Below, in pieces: positions 37,178-47,091 of a stretch of DNA of 64,000 nucleotides. Below the pieces are notes generated by a model. It was not told where the DNA came from. It was given only the letters and a program-made list of their open reading frames with translations, and ran no database searches. A program made the position numbers and the translations under genes. How positions within the stretch are numbered: the first letter of the stretch is position 1; every line of letters starts with the position of its first letter. Source of the stretch: Methyloprofundus sedimenti (GTDB taxonomy: Bacteria; Pseudomonadota; Gammaproteobacteria; Methylococcales; Methylomonadaceae); contig NZ_LPUF01000003.1 in the NCBI RefSeq assembly GCF_002072955.1, positions 1-64,000 on the forward strand. The letters are read 5' to 3'.

Positions 37178-37345
37178 TTTTTATCCCATATTAAGTATTA
37201 TAATGATCACTGGTTTCCCAACCCTGACACTTCACCTACCGTCCTTGTGAATGCAGACTCAGAAGCATAGCTTACAGGTCTCAGATACTCCACGGCATGG
37301 ATGACGAGGGTGGGGAGCCAATCTACGAGCAAGCTCAAAGCTTAA
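37178..37345 (-). ncRNA. Candidate bridge RNA region of the IS110 element
   Basis: The non-coding end upstream of an IS110 transposase encodes the bridge RNA in the IS621-type group. Here about 170 non-coding bases with several GC-rich inverted pairs lie in the expected place (for example the region around CCAACCCTGACACTTCACC and GGTTGGGCCGGCTTCCCC). The guide loops cannot be assigned by eye, so this rests on position and family knowledge. Confidence 0.3.
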
Positions 37346-37384
37346 GGTTGGGCCGGCTTCCCCAGAAAATCAGTTATTACTATA

Positions 37385-38375
37385 ACCTGAGTTCGGGATA
37401 AGACGTCATAACAAAGGTAATAAATCTTCTCTACGTAAGTTGAGTGCAGGCTTTTTTTCCTGGTAAGAATAAGCAACTAAACAAGCAACAATATTGATCA
37501 TATAATTCGTAAGCGAACGATGTCTAGAGTGCTCAAGCTGAAAAATATTTTTAAGTTGATCATTGATAGTTTCAATAATGCTACGCTTTCTCAATAAAAG
37601 TGCATCAAAAGCAGCTATGACTCGTGGTTTCATATTTTTCTTGAGAGTTGTGATTAACTCAACATCATCGGTTGCTAAAAGTTCAGTGAGTTTTTTAGAA
37701 ATATATCCTCTATCGCCAAAAAGCTTTCCAATCAGATTTTTAGCCAATTTTGGTACGGGTTTACGGTCATCAACATTCCCTTTCGTGATTGAAAAAGAAA
37801 GTATTTCCCCTCGATCATCCACAATAATGTGTAATTTAAACCCATAGAACCAGCCCGTAGAAGACTTGCCTCGTTGGGCCACATCTTTGAAAGTTTTATG
37901 GCGCGGAATACGAATATTTTTACAAACGCAAAGGGGTGTTGAATCAACAAATGCAATACCTTCACTTCGGCCACAACGTGTTTGCATAAAAGCCGTTAAA
38001 GGACCGATAATATCGGGCAATAATTCAATGAAACGGTTATAACTCGGCACCTTTGGGAAAGCTTTAGATAAGTTTTTGGGCAAGTAGCGTAAATAAAACC
38101 ATTTAAATGTGTCATACCCTGACTGATGATAGTAAACAATCAAAGTAATTATTTCACTGGGGCTAATGCAACGCTTTTTCCGTCTTTTCTTTTCACCGTT
38201 TTCTATTTGGGTTTTCTCCCAGTGGGGTAAAAAGGTTTTACAAAAATCATCTACATCACAAAATAATCGGGTTAAACTTAGCATTGGGCAGTCTTAGAAA
38301 AAATAAATTCTTGGTTGTTTCTATTTTTTCAGATTTTCAAAAGACTGCCCACCTTTTCTTATCCCGAACTCAGGT
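37385..38375 (-). mobile_element. IS982-family insertion sequence, complete
   Basis: 991 bp with terminal inverted repeats ACCTGAGTTCGGGATAAG / CTTATCCCGAACTCAGGT, perfect over 18 bases, and a 7-bp target duplication TACTATA at 37378-37384 and 38376-38382. Intact transposase inside. Looks recent and potentially mobile. Confidence 0.92.
37406..38284 (-). CDS. IS982-family transposase
   Basis: 292 aa, intact. DDE residues in IAFVDSTPLCVCKNIRI, FGDRGYISKKL and the Glu in KRSIIETINDQLKNIFQLEH are conserved IS982 motifs. The C terminus SRHRSLTNYMINIVACLVAY is standard. It lies inside matching inverted repeats. Catalyses cut-and-paste movement of the element. Confidence 0.93.
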   Translation of the reverse strand: MLSLTRLFCDVDDFCKTFLPHWEKTQIENGEKKRRKKRCISPSEIITLIVYYHQSGYDTFKWFYLRYLPKNLSKAFPKVPSYNRFIELLPDIIGPLTAFMQTRCGRSEGIAFVDSTPLCVCKNIRIPRHKTFKDVAQRGKSSTGWFYGFKLHIIVDDRGEILSFSITKGNVDDRKPVPKLAKNLIGKLFGDRGYISKKLTELLATDDVELITTLKKNMKPRVIAAFDALLLRKRSIIETINDQLKNIFQLEHSRHRSLTNYMINIVACLVAYSYQEKKPALNLRREDLLPLL

Positions 38376-38432
38376 TACTATAATTGTTTTGTGTTAAATA
38401 ATCTTGTGTTTAAGAGATATGTTTAATATACA

Positions 38433-38515
38433 AGGGTGGGGTGAAGCATGAACCCCAACACTGAGGCTAGGTAAGCTATTGATTGTTGGGGTTCGCAATC
38501 TCTCCCCAACCTACG
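38433..38515. repeat. Short dispersed palindromic repeat, second copy
   Basis: Carries the reverse complement of 5724-5763 (CCCCAACACTGAGGCTAG) plus a second inverted GTTGGGGTT / CCCCAAC unit. Nothing else is seen in 38383-38596. Confidence 0.6.
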
Positions 38516-38596
38516 GAACTAAGCTGTTATCTAGATTATAAATATACTGCTATTCAAAATAAGGTTCACAACAATTACCCTACAGGCTGTTATAAA

Positions 38597-39556
38597 CTAG
38601 ACATTATACGGCGAAGCTATCCAGTCTCGTAGTATGGCTTCATCACGTTCAGATAAATAAGCAAAATCACCCGTAATATCGTGATAGACAGCTTCGCCAT
38701 TATACGGTGAAACCAGCTTACCTTTAACCATATAGAAAAACCAGGCAAAGGAGTAACCGGCCTGACGGTCAAAACGCGTTAATAAGTTATTTAAAGTACT
38801 ACCCTGCTTGCCTACCATATCTTCTAAATGGGGTAATTGCCCTGTCTGAAGATTAATGATCTCAGCATTAATAATTTGCTCTCGATATCTCCCTGTATGC
38901 TGATAAGGACGAATAATCCAGTCTTGCGAAAAGAGTGTTTTTGCTGCGCTACTACGATTCCAGTCGTCCATAAAACGCTGTACCGGATGCTCCAATGCAT
39001 GGTGTTGACTAAGCGTCTGCATAAAGATTTTTATATCCGTCTTACGCCGATATTGATAACGCGAATGCCCAAGACTATAGCGATCAATAGTCGCAGGCGT
39101 TAACGGATCAATAATATCTTCCAGGTCTTCCGGCAATACCTCTTCATTGACTAATAATCGATCTACTACTTCGAGCGTCTTATCTATTTCCAGGAGAATA
39201 AAATCTTCTGCTAACGCACCGGTTTCAATAACAAAGTATAACGTTTTTCCCGTTTGGCGAGTGGCCAAATATTCCTGCTCCAGGACATGATCAATCAGTG
39301 TTTGAAAATTCTGCCCACATTCAAGAAAGGTGCGCTCTACCCACTCAATTAAATCTTTGGCAATACGATTGCCATTACTATCAACAACACCACCAATTCT
39401 GTACCATTCATCACCTGTTCTGGCTAAACGCACAGTATGCTCAGGGATCAAAGCCTGTATTTTAGCTAATAAAGATAAATCATCTTTGCCAGGAATGAGC
39501 TTTTTGCATAATTCACTGACTTTTTGACCACTTAATTCGACGGCTTGCTTAGTCAT
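38597..39556 (-). CDS. Unknown protein at the end of the nifHDK cluster
   Basis: 319 aa, soluble, no signal peptide. Segments such as LARTGDEWYRIGGVVDSNGN, WIIRPYQHTGRYREQIINAE and YSFAWFFYMVKGKLVSPYNG show a well-formed protein, but I recognise no domain. It follows the LRV gene by 10 bases and is therefore in the same operon. Azotobacter-type nif clusters also carry unnamed ORFs next to lrv; homology to them is plausible but unverified. Confidence 0.7.
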   Translation of the reverse strand: MTKQAVELSGQKVSELCKKLIPGKDDLSLLAKIQALIPEHTVRLARTGDEWYRIGGVVDSNGNRIAKDLIEWVERTFLECGQNFQTLIDHVLEQEYLATRQTGKTLYFVIETGALAEDFILLEIDKTLEVVDRLLVNEEVLPEDLEDIIDPLTPATIDRYSLGHSRYQYRRKTDIKIFMQTLSQHHALEHPVQRFMDDWNRSSAAKTLFSQDWIIRPYQHTGRYREQIINAEIINLQTGQLPHLEDMVGKQGSTLNNLLTRFDRQAGYSFAWFFYMVKGKLVSPYNGEAVYHDITGDFAYLSERDEAILRDWIASPYNV

Positions 39557-39566
39557 CTTTAATATC

Positions 39567-40304
39567 CTAATTCGTTTTATTTAACCTTTGTTCGGCAAGG
39601 TTACGTATATCAGGTTCAGCATCCACTAAAAGGATATCCAATGCATATATGGGTACATGCCTGGCTGCAGTATAGCGCACCATCCAGTCCTCATCATTTA
39701 GAAACTCGATGGCTTCATCATCAGCAATTCTTTCCGCAATAATTCGCCTTACTTCAGGGTCTTTGTCATGTTTCATCAACCCTAAGCTGACTTCCGGCAA
39801 ACGCGCTGCTACGGCTTTTCGAACCTGTAAATCGTCATCGGTAATAAAACGGAATAAACGTCCGGGCGGCAATCGCTTTGCGACGGTCAAGCGCACGATA
39901 TAATCAACATCATTCGCCAATAGTTCCAGTTTTTCCGGATTAATTCGATCCGCAACAGTCATTCTCACCTCACGATCGGGATCATCAATAAATTGACTCA
40001 GCTGGTGCACAGGTAAACGAAAGGCCACGGCACGCCTGACTACTTCATCTTCATCATTCATGACCGCCGATAAAGTTGCCAGGGGCGAATAGCGTACGGC
40101 TATAGCTCTTCTTTCCCAAAAAGGATCGTGTAAATACTGTGGAGCATACTGTGGATTGATACGAAAAAATCGGTCAATCTGCCGACCGCTTGCAACAGTC
40201 AAACAGGTATCGCCAGGCATACATCTTCCGGTAAGCAATGTTTTAGATCGAAAAGGACACAAACTACAATCGGCAATGGGTGTATTTGAAGAAGATTTAC
40301 TCAT
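39567..40304 (-). CDS. 4Fe4S-LRV (leucine-rich variant repeat) protein
   Basis: 245 aa from ATG 40304. Four N-terminal cysteines (DCSLCPF and GRCMPGDTC) form the small [4Fe-4S] domain. They are followed by about seven 24-residue LRV repeats, easily seen as DEDEVVRRAVAFRLP, DPDREVRMTVADRIN, DVDYIVRLTVAKRLP and DDDLQVRKAVAARLP. This matches the Azotobacter vinelandii LRV protein encoded near nif. Redox-controlled protein binding is presumed. Co-directional with its neighbours. Confidence 0.9.
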   Translation of the reverse strand: MSKSSSNTPIADCSLCPFRSKTLLTGRCMPGDTCLTVASGRQIDRFFRINPQYAPQYLHDPFWERRAIAVRYSPLATLSAVMNDEDEVVRRAVAFRLPVHQLSQFIDDPDREVRMTVADRINPEKLELLANDVDYIVRLTVAKRLPPGRLFRFITDDDLQVRKAVAARLPEVSLGLMKHDKDPEVRRIIAERIADDEAIEFLNDEDWMVRYTAARHVPIYALDILLVDAEPDIRNLAEQRLNKTN

Positions 40305-40313
40305 CAACAATAC

Positions 40314-40580
40314 TCAATCAGAATATATTTCTGCGACGACTACACCTGTAGCGCTTTCAAAATTGTTCGTTAGGCACATACAATGATCATGACCATCGAT
40401 AAGATAAAGATTAAAGTGCTCATGCTCTAAAACGGGATCATTATTAGGAATATCATCATCACTACAATACGTAAAATGTACTGGAGAATATTCGCTGCGC
40501 AGTAATGTAATAATACTTTCATCAATACCAGTAGCTATTATTTTTTGCGAGATTTGAGCGAGTGTTTCTTGACTGATCAT
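40314..40580 (-). CDS. DUF6129-like small nif-cluster protein
   Basis: 88 aa. VHFTYCSDDDIPNNDPVLEH and FNLYLIDGHDHCMCLTNN with ATGVVVAEI resemble the small family between nifY and LRV genes (DUF6129). The ATGA overlap with the nifY stop indicates translational coupling. Acidic and His/Cys-containing; metal binding is possible but unproven. Confidence 0.65.
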   Translation of the reverse strand: MISQETLAQISQKIIATGIDESIITLLRSEYSPVHFTYCSDDDIPNNDPVLEHEHFNLYLIDGHDHCMCLTNNFESATGVVVAEIYSD

Positions 40581-41296
40581 AGCGTTTTTTCCTCTAGCGC
40601 ATGGATTAAAGGATCCTTAACCACACCCATGGCTTTTGCTAACCAGGGCGGCGGGGATGTTAACAAAACAAATTGTAATTGCTCAAGTATGTCAGTGATA
40701 ACTGCCATACTATTTACTTTCAATGGATGTACACCATGTTTAATGACTTTAGCTGCCGCTAATCCGCCAATGGATGAACAATATAGCACCTGACAATCCT
40801 GAACCAGTTCGGCGCGATAGTGATTTTTCTGTATTGCTTTTTTTGCAGTAGGTGTATCAGTCACTCGAATCTGAATGAGCTGTTGTTTCAAGGCTGAAAC
40901 CTGATAGATATAAACTTGCTCGCAAATAGTGAATGCACTGTCAATATGAACACCATCTTCACTCACAATAGCAACACGTATTGAATTAGGCAAGTCACCG
41001 TCATGATAAGGTTTTATTGGCGGTCTACAAATTTCCGGAAGATCAGTTTTTTCAACTGAGTGCAAATAGGCTAATGAGTTTCTTAGCAGATCTAAATTGT
41101 AAGATTTATGCAATAGCTTACTCAGCGCACCCTGATAACTTTTAAGCGTAAGTGACTTAAGTTTTTGTTCCGTTATAGGAAGCTTGAGACTATTAACTAA
41201 AGCATTAATCAGTTGTTTAGGTTTAATATCGGGCAAAGCTCTTGCAGCTAGCCCGATACTCAAAGCCAATTCTCGCGACAAAACTGACTGGTTCAT
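40577..41296 (-). CDS. nifY: NifY/NafY-type FeMo-co binding and apodinitrogenase chaperone
   Basis: 239 aa from ATG 41296 (MNQSVLSREL). The N-terminal ~100 residues form a helical NafY_N-like domain (LSIGLAARALPDIKPKQLIN). The C-terminal half is the NifX/NifY fold (IRVAIVSEDGVHIDSAF, CQVLYCSSIGGLAAAKVIKHG, ending PPPWLAKAMG). NafY and NifY bind apo-NifDK and FeMo-co. The two-domain length favours NafY over the short NifX. Confidence 0.85.
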   Translation of the reverse strand: MNQSVLSRELALSIGLAARALPDIKPKQLINALVNSLKLPITEQKLKSLTLKSYQGALSKLLHKSYNLDLLRNSLAYLHSVEKTDLPEICRPPIKPYHDGDLPNSIRVAIVSEDGVHIDSAFTICEQVYIYQVSALKQQLIQIRVTDTPTAKKAIQKNHYRAELVQDCQVLYCSSIGGLAAAKVIKHGVHPLKVNSMAVITDILEQLQFVLLTSPPPWLAKAMGVVKDPLIHALEEKTL

Positions 41297-41301
41297 AAAA
41301 A

Positions 41302-41505
41302 CTACTCTATTAAAGGCAAAATACAATTAACAATAGGACACATACGTACACATTCAGGAACATCATATCCGGTGTCTTGACACTCATTGCAGGTTTGCTT
41401 GTTAATTTCAAAAACAATAGCCCCTTCTTTAATTGATCGAGTAGGACATACTGGTTCGCAGTCACCGCAGGATATACATTCAGCTTGCTCAATATATAAG
41501 GCCAT
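41302..41505 (-). CDS. 2[4Fe-4S] ferredoxin (FdxN-like)
   Basis: 67 aa. CISCGDCEPVCPTRSI binds the first cluster; the second motif is expanded, C-x2-C-x8-C-x3-C-x4-C (CNECQ to CVRMCPIVNC), as in FdxN-type nif ferredoxins. It lies between nifF and nifY and likely donates electrons to the Fe protein or to cofactor synthesis. Confidence 0.88.
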   Translation of the reverse strand: MALYIEQAECISCGDCEPVCPTRSIKEGAIVFEINKQTCNECQDTGYDVPECVRMCPIVNCILPLIE

Positions 41506-41551
41506 CAGCCTCCTCCATTAGTTGTATGATGCAGTAATCACACTTAATAAT

Positions 41552-42091
41552 TTAAGCAAGTCCAAATTCCGGCTTGATTGACTCAACCCATTTAGTCAAC
41601 CTTTCTTCGTGCATATCTCTCTGATTTTCCTGATCTAATACAAGACCATAAAATTCATCATCATCATTAATTGCACGAGAACTTTGGTATTCATATCCTT
41701 CTGTAGACCATGCACCCACAAATTTGGCACCACTGTCTTCAAGTTCTTCATAAAGAATGCCTAAAGCATCAACAAAATTATCCGGATAGCCCACTTGATC
41801 ACCCAAACCATAAAGAGCAATGGTTTTACCCGTTAAATCTTCACTACTTAGATCAGGTAAAAACTCTTCCCAGCTCTCAGATTCTGCACCCGCGGTCAAC
41901 CCAGGTAATTCACCATCACCTAATGTTGGCAAACCTAAAATCAGAAAATCATATTCAAGCATTTCAGTTAAATTTGCGCGATTTATGTTGAGCGGTTTAG
42001 CCGCTTCATCGCCTATTTTCTTAGCAATTTCTTTTGCTATTTTACGTGTATTTCCAGTATCAGTTCCGAAGAAAATTCCAATTTTGGCCAT
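41552..42091 (-). CDS. nifF: Nitrogenase flavodoxin
   Basis: 179 aa long-chain flavodoxin: FFGTDTGNTRKIAKEIAKK is the FMN phosphate loop, PTLGDGELPG and YGLGDQVGYPDNFVDALG give the isoalloxazine loops, and the ~20-residue insertion (SSRAINDDDEFYGLVLDQEN) is present. In the nif operon this is NifF, the low-potential donor to NifH. Good spacing after nifT. Confidence 0.93.
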   Translation of the reverse strand: MAKIGIFFGTDTGNTRKIAKEIAKKIGDEAAKPLNINRANLTEMLEYDFLILGLPTLGDGELPGLTAGAESESWEEFLPDLSSEDLTGKTIALYGLGDQVGYPDNFVDALGILYEELEDSGAKFVGAWSTEGYEYQSSRAINDDDEFYGLVLDQENQRDMHEERLTKWVESIKPEFGLA

Positions 42092-42145
42092 TGTATTACT
42101 CCTGAAATATATTAAGGTATAAGCTTGATTTTTATACTAGTCTGT

Positions 42146-42361
42146 TTAATCTACACGCTTAGCGCGTAACGTAATTGGAATCTTTGGCGGAGGACTCATG
42201 GGCTCGAAATAATAGCGAGAATCATCGCCTAAAACCACTTCCCCGCCCCATTTATCGGGTGTATCAAACTCAATTGACTCAACCGTTTCTTCTAAATCTT
42301 TTTTTGCAACATAGAAAAGTAGTTTCCCATCTTCTCTCATTCTCAGCATAATACTGGGCAT
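42146..42361 (-). CDS. nifT: NifT/FixU
   Basis: 71 aa from ATG 42361 (MPSIMLRMREDG); a GTG two codons upstream is possible. The pattern LLFYVAKKDLEETV followed by WGGEVVLGDDSRYY is characteristic of NifT. It directly follows nifK as in most clusters. Function not essential and not well defined. Confidence 0.9.
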   Translation of the reverse strand: MPSIMLRMREDGKLLFYVAKKDLEETVESIEFDTPDKWGGEVVLGDDSRYYFEPMSPPPKIPITLRAKRVD

Positions 42362-42432
42362 AAACACTCTCCAAAAAATGGGGGCCGATGAATTCTAATC
42401 CGATAACTAAAATCCACCGACCGTACTCTGAC

Positions 42433-44004
42433 TTAACGTATCAGGTCGTAGTTATAATCTGTCGTACCCATACCTATTGTTTCTTTATCCAATTGCTCTA
42501 GTACTGCATTCACCAGCGTCGTCAGGATGTACATACCACCTTCATATCCCAACGTGGTCATACGGTGTAAATGATGCCGATCAAAAATCGGGAAACCAAT
42601 ACGGATTAATGGCACGTGGAACTCTTCACCTTTATGCTGCGTATCTCGCTCAATAAATTTACCGTAGGAGTTTCCAATCATAAAGTCTGGTTTATTGGTG
42701 AAGACTAAAGAACGGAAATGCCATAAATCTTTACCTATATGCACTTGAGTGTTTTGTCCATAAGGTGAATCTGCCAGGATTTTTTCTATCGCTTTTCTCC
42801 AGCGTTTATTCGCATGATTACATAAAACATCGGTGGGCTCTGCACCTAATTCCAACAGGAATTTAGTCATACCTAATACATAGTCAGCATCACCATAAAG
42901 CGCGAATTTTTTACCATGTAACCAGGCATGTGAATCGGTGATCATGTCCATAAAACGACCACGCTCAACTTCCAAAGATTTTGGAATAGGCTTGCCCGTT
43001 AATTCAGAAACCGTCATGAGAAAATCATCAGTCCACTCTAATCCCATGGGAATATTGATAGGCGTTGCCGGCTGATGCAGCATGGTTTTGACGTATTTTC
43101 TCGTTTTGTCCGATTGCCATGGCTGCAGTAATAAAGTATCAATCGCGTTAGGCGCATCTTTTACTTCATCCATAGTCGTGCCACCGGCGTACATGCGGAA
43201 CTGACCATCAGCGGGTGTATCTAAAACCTCAGTCGGATCACTTAGCAGCGTGTAATCGACACCCATTTCTTTCATCATGCGGTGCATAACGCGGAAGTTA
43301 CCTAAATAGGTTTCAAAACCCGGTACGATATTAATTTTACCGTTCGAACCTACGACTTTATCTTCCATATAGTTGCGGGTAAAGTAGTTCAGGATACCCT
43401 CAAACATATTATCCCAACCTGTCGTATGACTACCCACGAAACTAGGGGTATGCGCAAAAGGTGTAGGATATTCCTGTTCGACATAGCCATCTTTTTTAGC
43501 ATTATTGATGAAAGCATTTAAATCATCACCAATAACTTCTGCCATACACGTGGTTGATACCGCAATCATGTCAGGCTTGTACAATGCTTTAGCATTTTCA
43601 AGACCATCCATCATATTTTTCTGACCCCCAAAAACCGCTGCATCTTCGGTCATGGAATCAGAAACACAAGAAATGGGTTCTTTAAAATGGCGGTTAAAGT
43701 AAGTACGGAAATAAGCGACACAACCTTGTGAACCATGTACATAAGGCATGGTTTTTTCAAACCCTAAGGCACAAAGTACCGCACCTAATGGTTGACAAGC
43801 TTTAGCCGGGTTGACCGTTAAAGCTTCACGATTAAAGTTAACTTCTTGATATTCTTTTGTCGTTGTCCATTGAAAAACTTCATCAATTTTTTCCGTTGGA
43901 TGCTTTTCTTCGTAAGTATCCTGTTTATTTTTCAAGTTGGCCTTGTATTCATCATTTCTGAATAAAGGATAACTGGCTTTAATATTTTCTACATCTTGGC
44001 TCAT
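42433..44004 (-). CDS. nifK: Nitrogenase MoFe protein beta subunit
   Basis: 523 aa, normal length. P-cluster ligands are in NPAKACQPLGAVL, GSQGCVAYFRTYF and VSTTCMAEVIGDD, with the conserved serine nearby. The long N-terminal extension of Mo-type NifK is present (TEKIDEVFQWTTTKEYQEVN). Forms the alpha2-beta2 tetramer with NifD. It is 126 bases downstream of nifD, with a hairpin in the gap. Confidence 0.97.
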   Translation of the reverse strand: MSQDVENIKASYPLFRNDEYKANLKNKQDTYEEKHPTEKIDEVFQWTTTKEYQEVNFNREALTVNPAKACQPLGAVLCALGFEKTMPYVHGSQGCVAYFRTYFNRHFKEPISCVSDSMTEDAAVFGGQKNMMDGLENAKALYKPDMIAVSTTCMAEVIGDDLNAFINNAKKDGYVEQEYPTPFAHTPSFVGSHTTGWDNMFEGILNYFTRNYMEDKVVGSNGKINIVPGFETYLGNFRVMHRMMKEMGVDYTLLSDPTEVLDTPADGQFRMYAGGTTMDEVKDAPNAIDTLLLQPWQSDKTRKYVKTMLHQPATPINIPMGLEWTDDFLMTVSELTGKPIPKSLEVERGRFMDMITDSHAWLHGKKFALYGDADYVLGMTKFLLELGAEPTDVLCNHANKRWRKAIEKILADSPYGQNTQVHIGKDLWHFRSLVFTNKPDFMIGNSYGKFIERDTQHKGEEFHVPLIRIGFPIFDRHHLHRMTTLGYEGGMYILTTLVNAVLEQLDKETIGMGTTDYNYDLIR

Positions 44005-44051
44005 GATAGACTCCTACGTGCCACTAATCTGTGGACTACGTTCTAAAGACT

Positions 44052-44119
44052 GTTAGGGTACGCTACGTACCGACTGTAACTGTTTTCGTGAACGATAAGG
44101 TACGCAATGCGTACCCTAC
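44052..44119. repeat. Hairpin/REP-like palindrome in the nifD-nifK gap
   Basis: GTTAGGGTACGC and GCGTACCCTAC flank a second inner pair (CTACGTACCG with GGTACGCA), a stable stem in the mRNA. It could act as a 3' stabiliser for nifHD or simply be a repeat insertion. Confidence 0.65.
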
Positions 44120-44130
44120 TTTCATGAAAA

Positions 44131-45615
44131 TCAGGCGCTGGCTGCAATCACTGCTTCATCACTAGCCGCTTTTTTATGCCAAGGCGCTATAACATTGCTC
44201 CAGCATGGGTTATTAATGGTCATATCCATATCACGGGCAAAGATAGCAAAACCATCATAACCATGGTAAGGACCTGAATAATCCCAGGAGTGCATTTGAC
44301 GGAATGGCACACCCATTTTTTGGAAGATGTATTTTTCTTTAACACCAGAACCCACCAAATCAGGCTGCACTTTCTTAACGAATTCTTCAAACTCAAAACC
44401 TGTTACATCGTCATATAAAAGCGTAGCATTACCCATTTCTTTAATAGTACGATCGTAATCATCACCATGACCAAACTCATAACCTGTTCCAACTACTTCC
44501 ATGCCAAGGTCTTCATAAGCACCGATCACATGACGAGGGCGTAGTCCACCGATATACAACATCACACGTTTGCCTTGTAAACGTGGTTTGTATTTAGCGA
44601 TAACGGCTTCATACTCAGACTCATAACGCTTAATGACTTTTTCAGCACCTTCTTTGATGGTGTCATCAAAGTGCGCTGCAATTGCACGTAATGATTCAGC
44701 AATTTTAGTTGGACCAAAAAAGTTATATTCAATCCAGGGAATGTTGTATTTTTCTTCCATATGACGCGCGATGTAGTTCATCGAACGATAACAATGGATC
44801 AGGTTCAATTTAACCTTAGGTGTTTTTTCAATTTCAGCAATGGTACCGTCACCAGACCATTGTGCGACCACACGTAGTCCCATTTCTTCTAAAATGGTAC
44901 GCGAAGCCCATGCATCACCACCAATATTGTAATCGCCAATAACAGCGATATCGTAAGGTGTCGTTGCAAAGCTTTCATCACCATCTCGGTTTTCTAAAAC
45001 CCAGTCACGAATTGCATCATTAGCAATATGGTGACCAAGTGATTGTGATACCCCACGGAAACCTTCACAACGGACTGGAACAACCGTTTTACCGTGCTCT
45101 TTTTTCTTTTGTTTGGCAACCGCTTCAATATCATCACCAATCAAACCGATTGGGCATTCTGATTGAATAGAAATACCCTTGTTTAAAGGGAATAAAACTT
45201 CAATCTCATCGATTAATTTAGCAAGTTTTTTATCGCCACCGAAAACAATATCTTTCTCCTGAAAGTCAGAAGTAAAGTTCATTGTTCCGAACGTATTCAC
45301 CCCGGTTGTCCCTACGTAGTAGTTACGACGACCTGCACGAGAATACTGACCACAACCCACCGGACCATGAGAGATATGAATCATATCTTTAATAGGTCCC
45401 CAAACAACCCCTTTGGATCCCGCATACGCACAACCACGAATGGTCATAACGCCAGGTAGAGATTTACGGTTGGAAGTAATACATTTATTTGATTTCTCAA
45501 GACTTTGATCATTGACGGCTAAATGTTTAGCACGATCTTTTTTCGCTTTCTCAGGATAAACTTCCAATACTTCCTGAATCAGCGCTTCTGTTTCTTCTTT
45601 TGTTAAAGCAGACAT
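44131..45615 (-). CDS. nifD: Nitrogenase MoFe protein alpha subunit
   Basis: 494 aa. P-cluster cysteines sit in [17 protein letters not shown] and [11 protein letters not shown]. The FeMo-co Cys is in [11 protein letters not shown], and the His ligand lies in the [18 protein letters not shown] region. Molybdenum type: it has the usual length and companions (nifT, nifY) and lacks the G subunit of V/Fe nitrogenases. Catalytic site of N2 reduction. Confidence 0.97.
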   Translation of the reverse strand: MSALTKEETEALIQEVLEVYPEKAKKDRAKHLAVNDQSLEKSNKCITSNRKSLPGVMTIRGCAYAGSKGVVWGPIKDMIHISHGPVGCGQYSRAGRRNYYVGTTGVNTFGTMNFTSDFQEKDIVFGGDKKLAKLIDEIEVLFPLNKGISIQSECPIGLIGDDIEAVAKQKKKEHGKTVVPVRCEGFRGVSQSLGHHIANDAIRDWVLENRDGDESFATTPYDIAVIGDYNIGGDAWASRTILEEMGLRVVAQWSGDGTIAEIEKTPKVKLNLIHCYRSMNYIARHMEEKYNIPWIEYNFFGPTKIAESLRAIAAHFDDTIKEGAEKVIKRYESEYEAVIAKYKPRLQGKRVMLYIGGLRPRHVIGAYEDLGMEVVGTGYEFGHGDDYDRTIKEMGNATLLYDDVTGFEFEEFVKKVQPDLVGSGVKEKYIFQKMGVPFRQMHSWDYSGPYHGYDGFAIFARDMDMTINNPCWSNVIAPWHKKAASDEAVIAASA

Positions 45616-45715
45616 AATGTTCTCCTATTGCCGCGGGTAATCTCCCGACTAGCTTTTTAAGGATGCGAAGGGCAAGGACAATGCCCCCACCCTTCTGGTT
45701 ACAGCCTAATTAAAA

Positions 45716-46633
<918 letters not shown>

Positions 46634-46636
46634 TTA

Positions 46637-46653
46637 ATGCAACCACTGTGCCA
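46637..46653 (-). promoter_or_regulatory. Sigma-54 promoter of nifHDK
   Basis: Minus strand TGGCACAGTGGTTGCAT matches the consensus TGGCAC-N5-TTGCA at every key base, 46 bases before nifH. Confidence 0.9.
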
Positions 46654-46762
46654 ATCTATGAAAAAACATATAAGCAATTGAATAATAAGTATTTATTTTA
46701 TTCATGAGATGTTAAATAGTCTATTTTTAATGGAGGCATAACAAACATTTTGTGAGTTTTCT

Positions 46763-46778
46763 TGTAAGCTTATTAACA
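46763..46778. promoter_or_regulatory. NifA activator site for nifH
   Basis: TGTAAGCTTATTAACA is TGT-N10-ACA, 110 bases upstream of the nifH -24 element. Confidence 0.7.
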
Positions 46779-46900
46779 GTAGGGTTATGTATAAGACATA
46801 TAAGCACTACATTTTCTTCGTGTCTTATATTAAGTATATAGCACCCAATTTTGCCTATGCTTTCGCTGCAAGCGACTCAAAATCCTCTATATTGTTAGAT

Positions 46901-46916
46901 TGTGCTAAACATGACA
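46901..46916. promoter_or_regulatory. NifA activator site for the SIR2-like gene
   Basis: TGTGCTAAACATGACA is TGT-N10-ACA, 123 bases upstream of the -24 element at 47039. Being palindromic it could also serve nifH. Confidence 0.65.
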
Positions 46917-47038
46917 AAAAATACTGGCTATTTTTTCGTTTAACACATACCTGTTCTTTCAAGACATCGAAAATATAGTTCCTATAAAATAAAGACTTAC
47001 TTCTCACTTGGTAATATCCATAATTTAATTACGTACAT

Positions 47039-47054
47039 TGGATTGATACTTGCT
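47039..47054 (+). promoter_or_regulatory. Sigma-54 promoter of the SIR2-like gene
   Basis: TGGATTGATACTTGCT keeps GG-N10-GC and TTGC, 38 bases before ATG 47092. Confidence 0.6.
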
Positions 47055-47091
47055 TCACTCTTTTATTATTACCTTAATATATGGAGTATTT

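Noticed and set aside
47050-47091. 14-residue hydrophobic N-terminal extension of the SIR2-like protein
   Set aside because: No ribosome site and it overlaps the sigma-54 promoter region; ATG 47092 has GGAG upstream.
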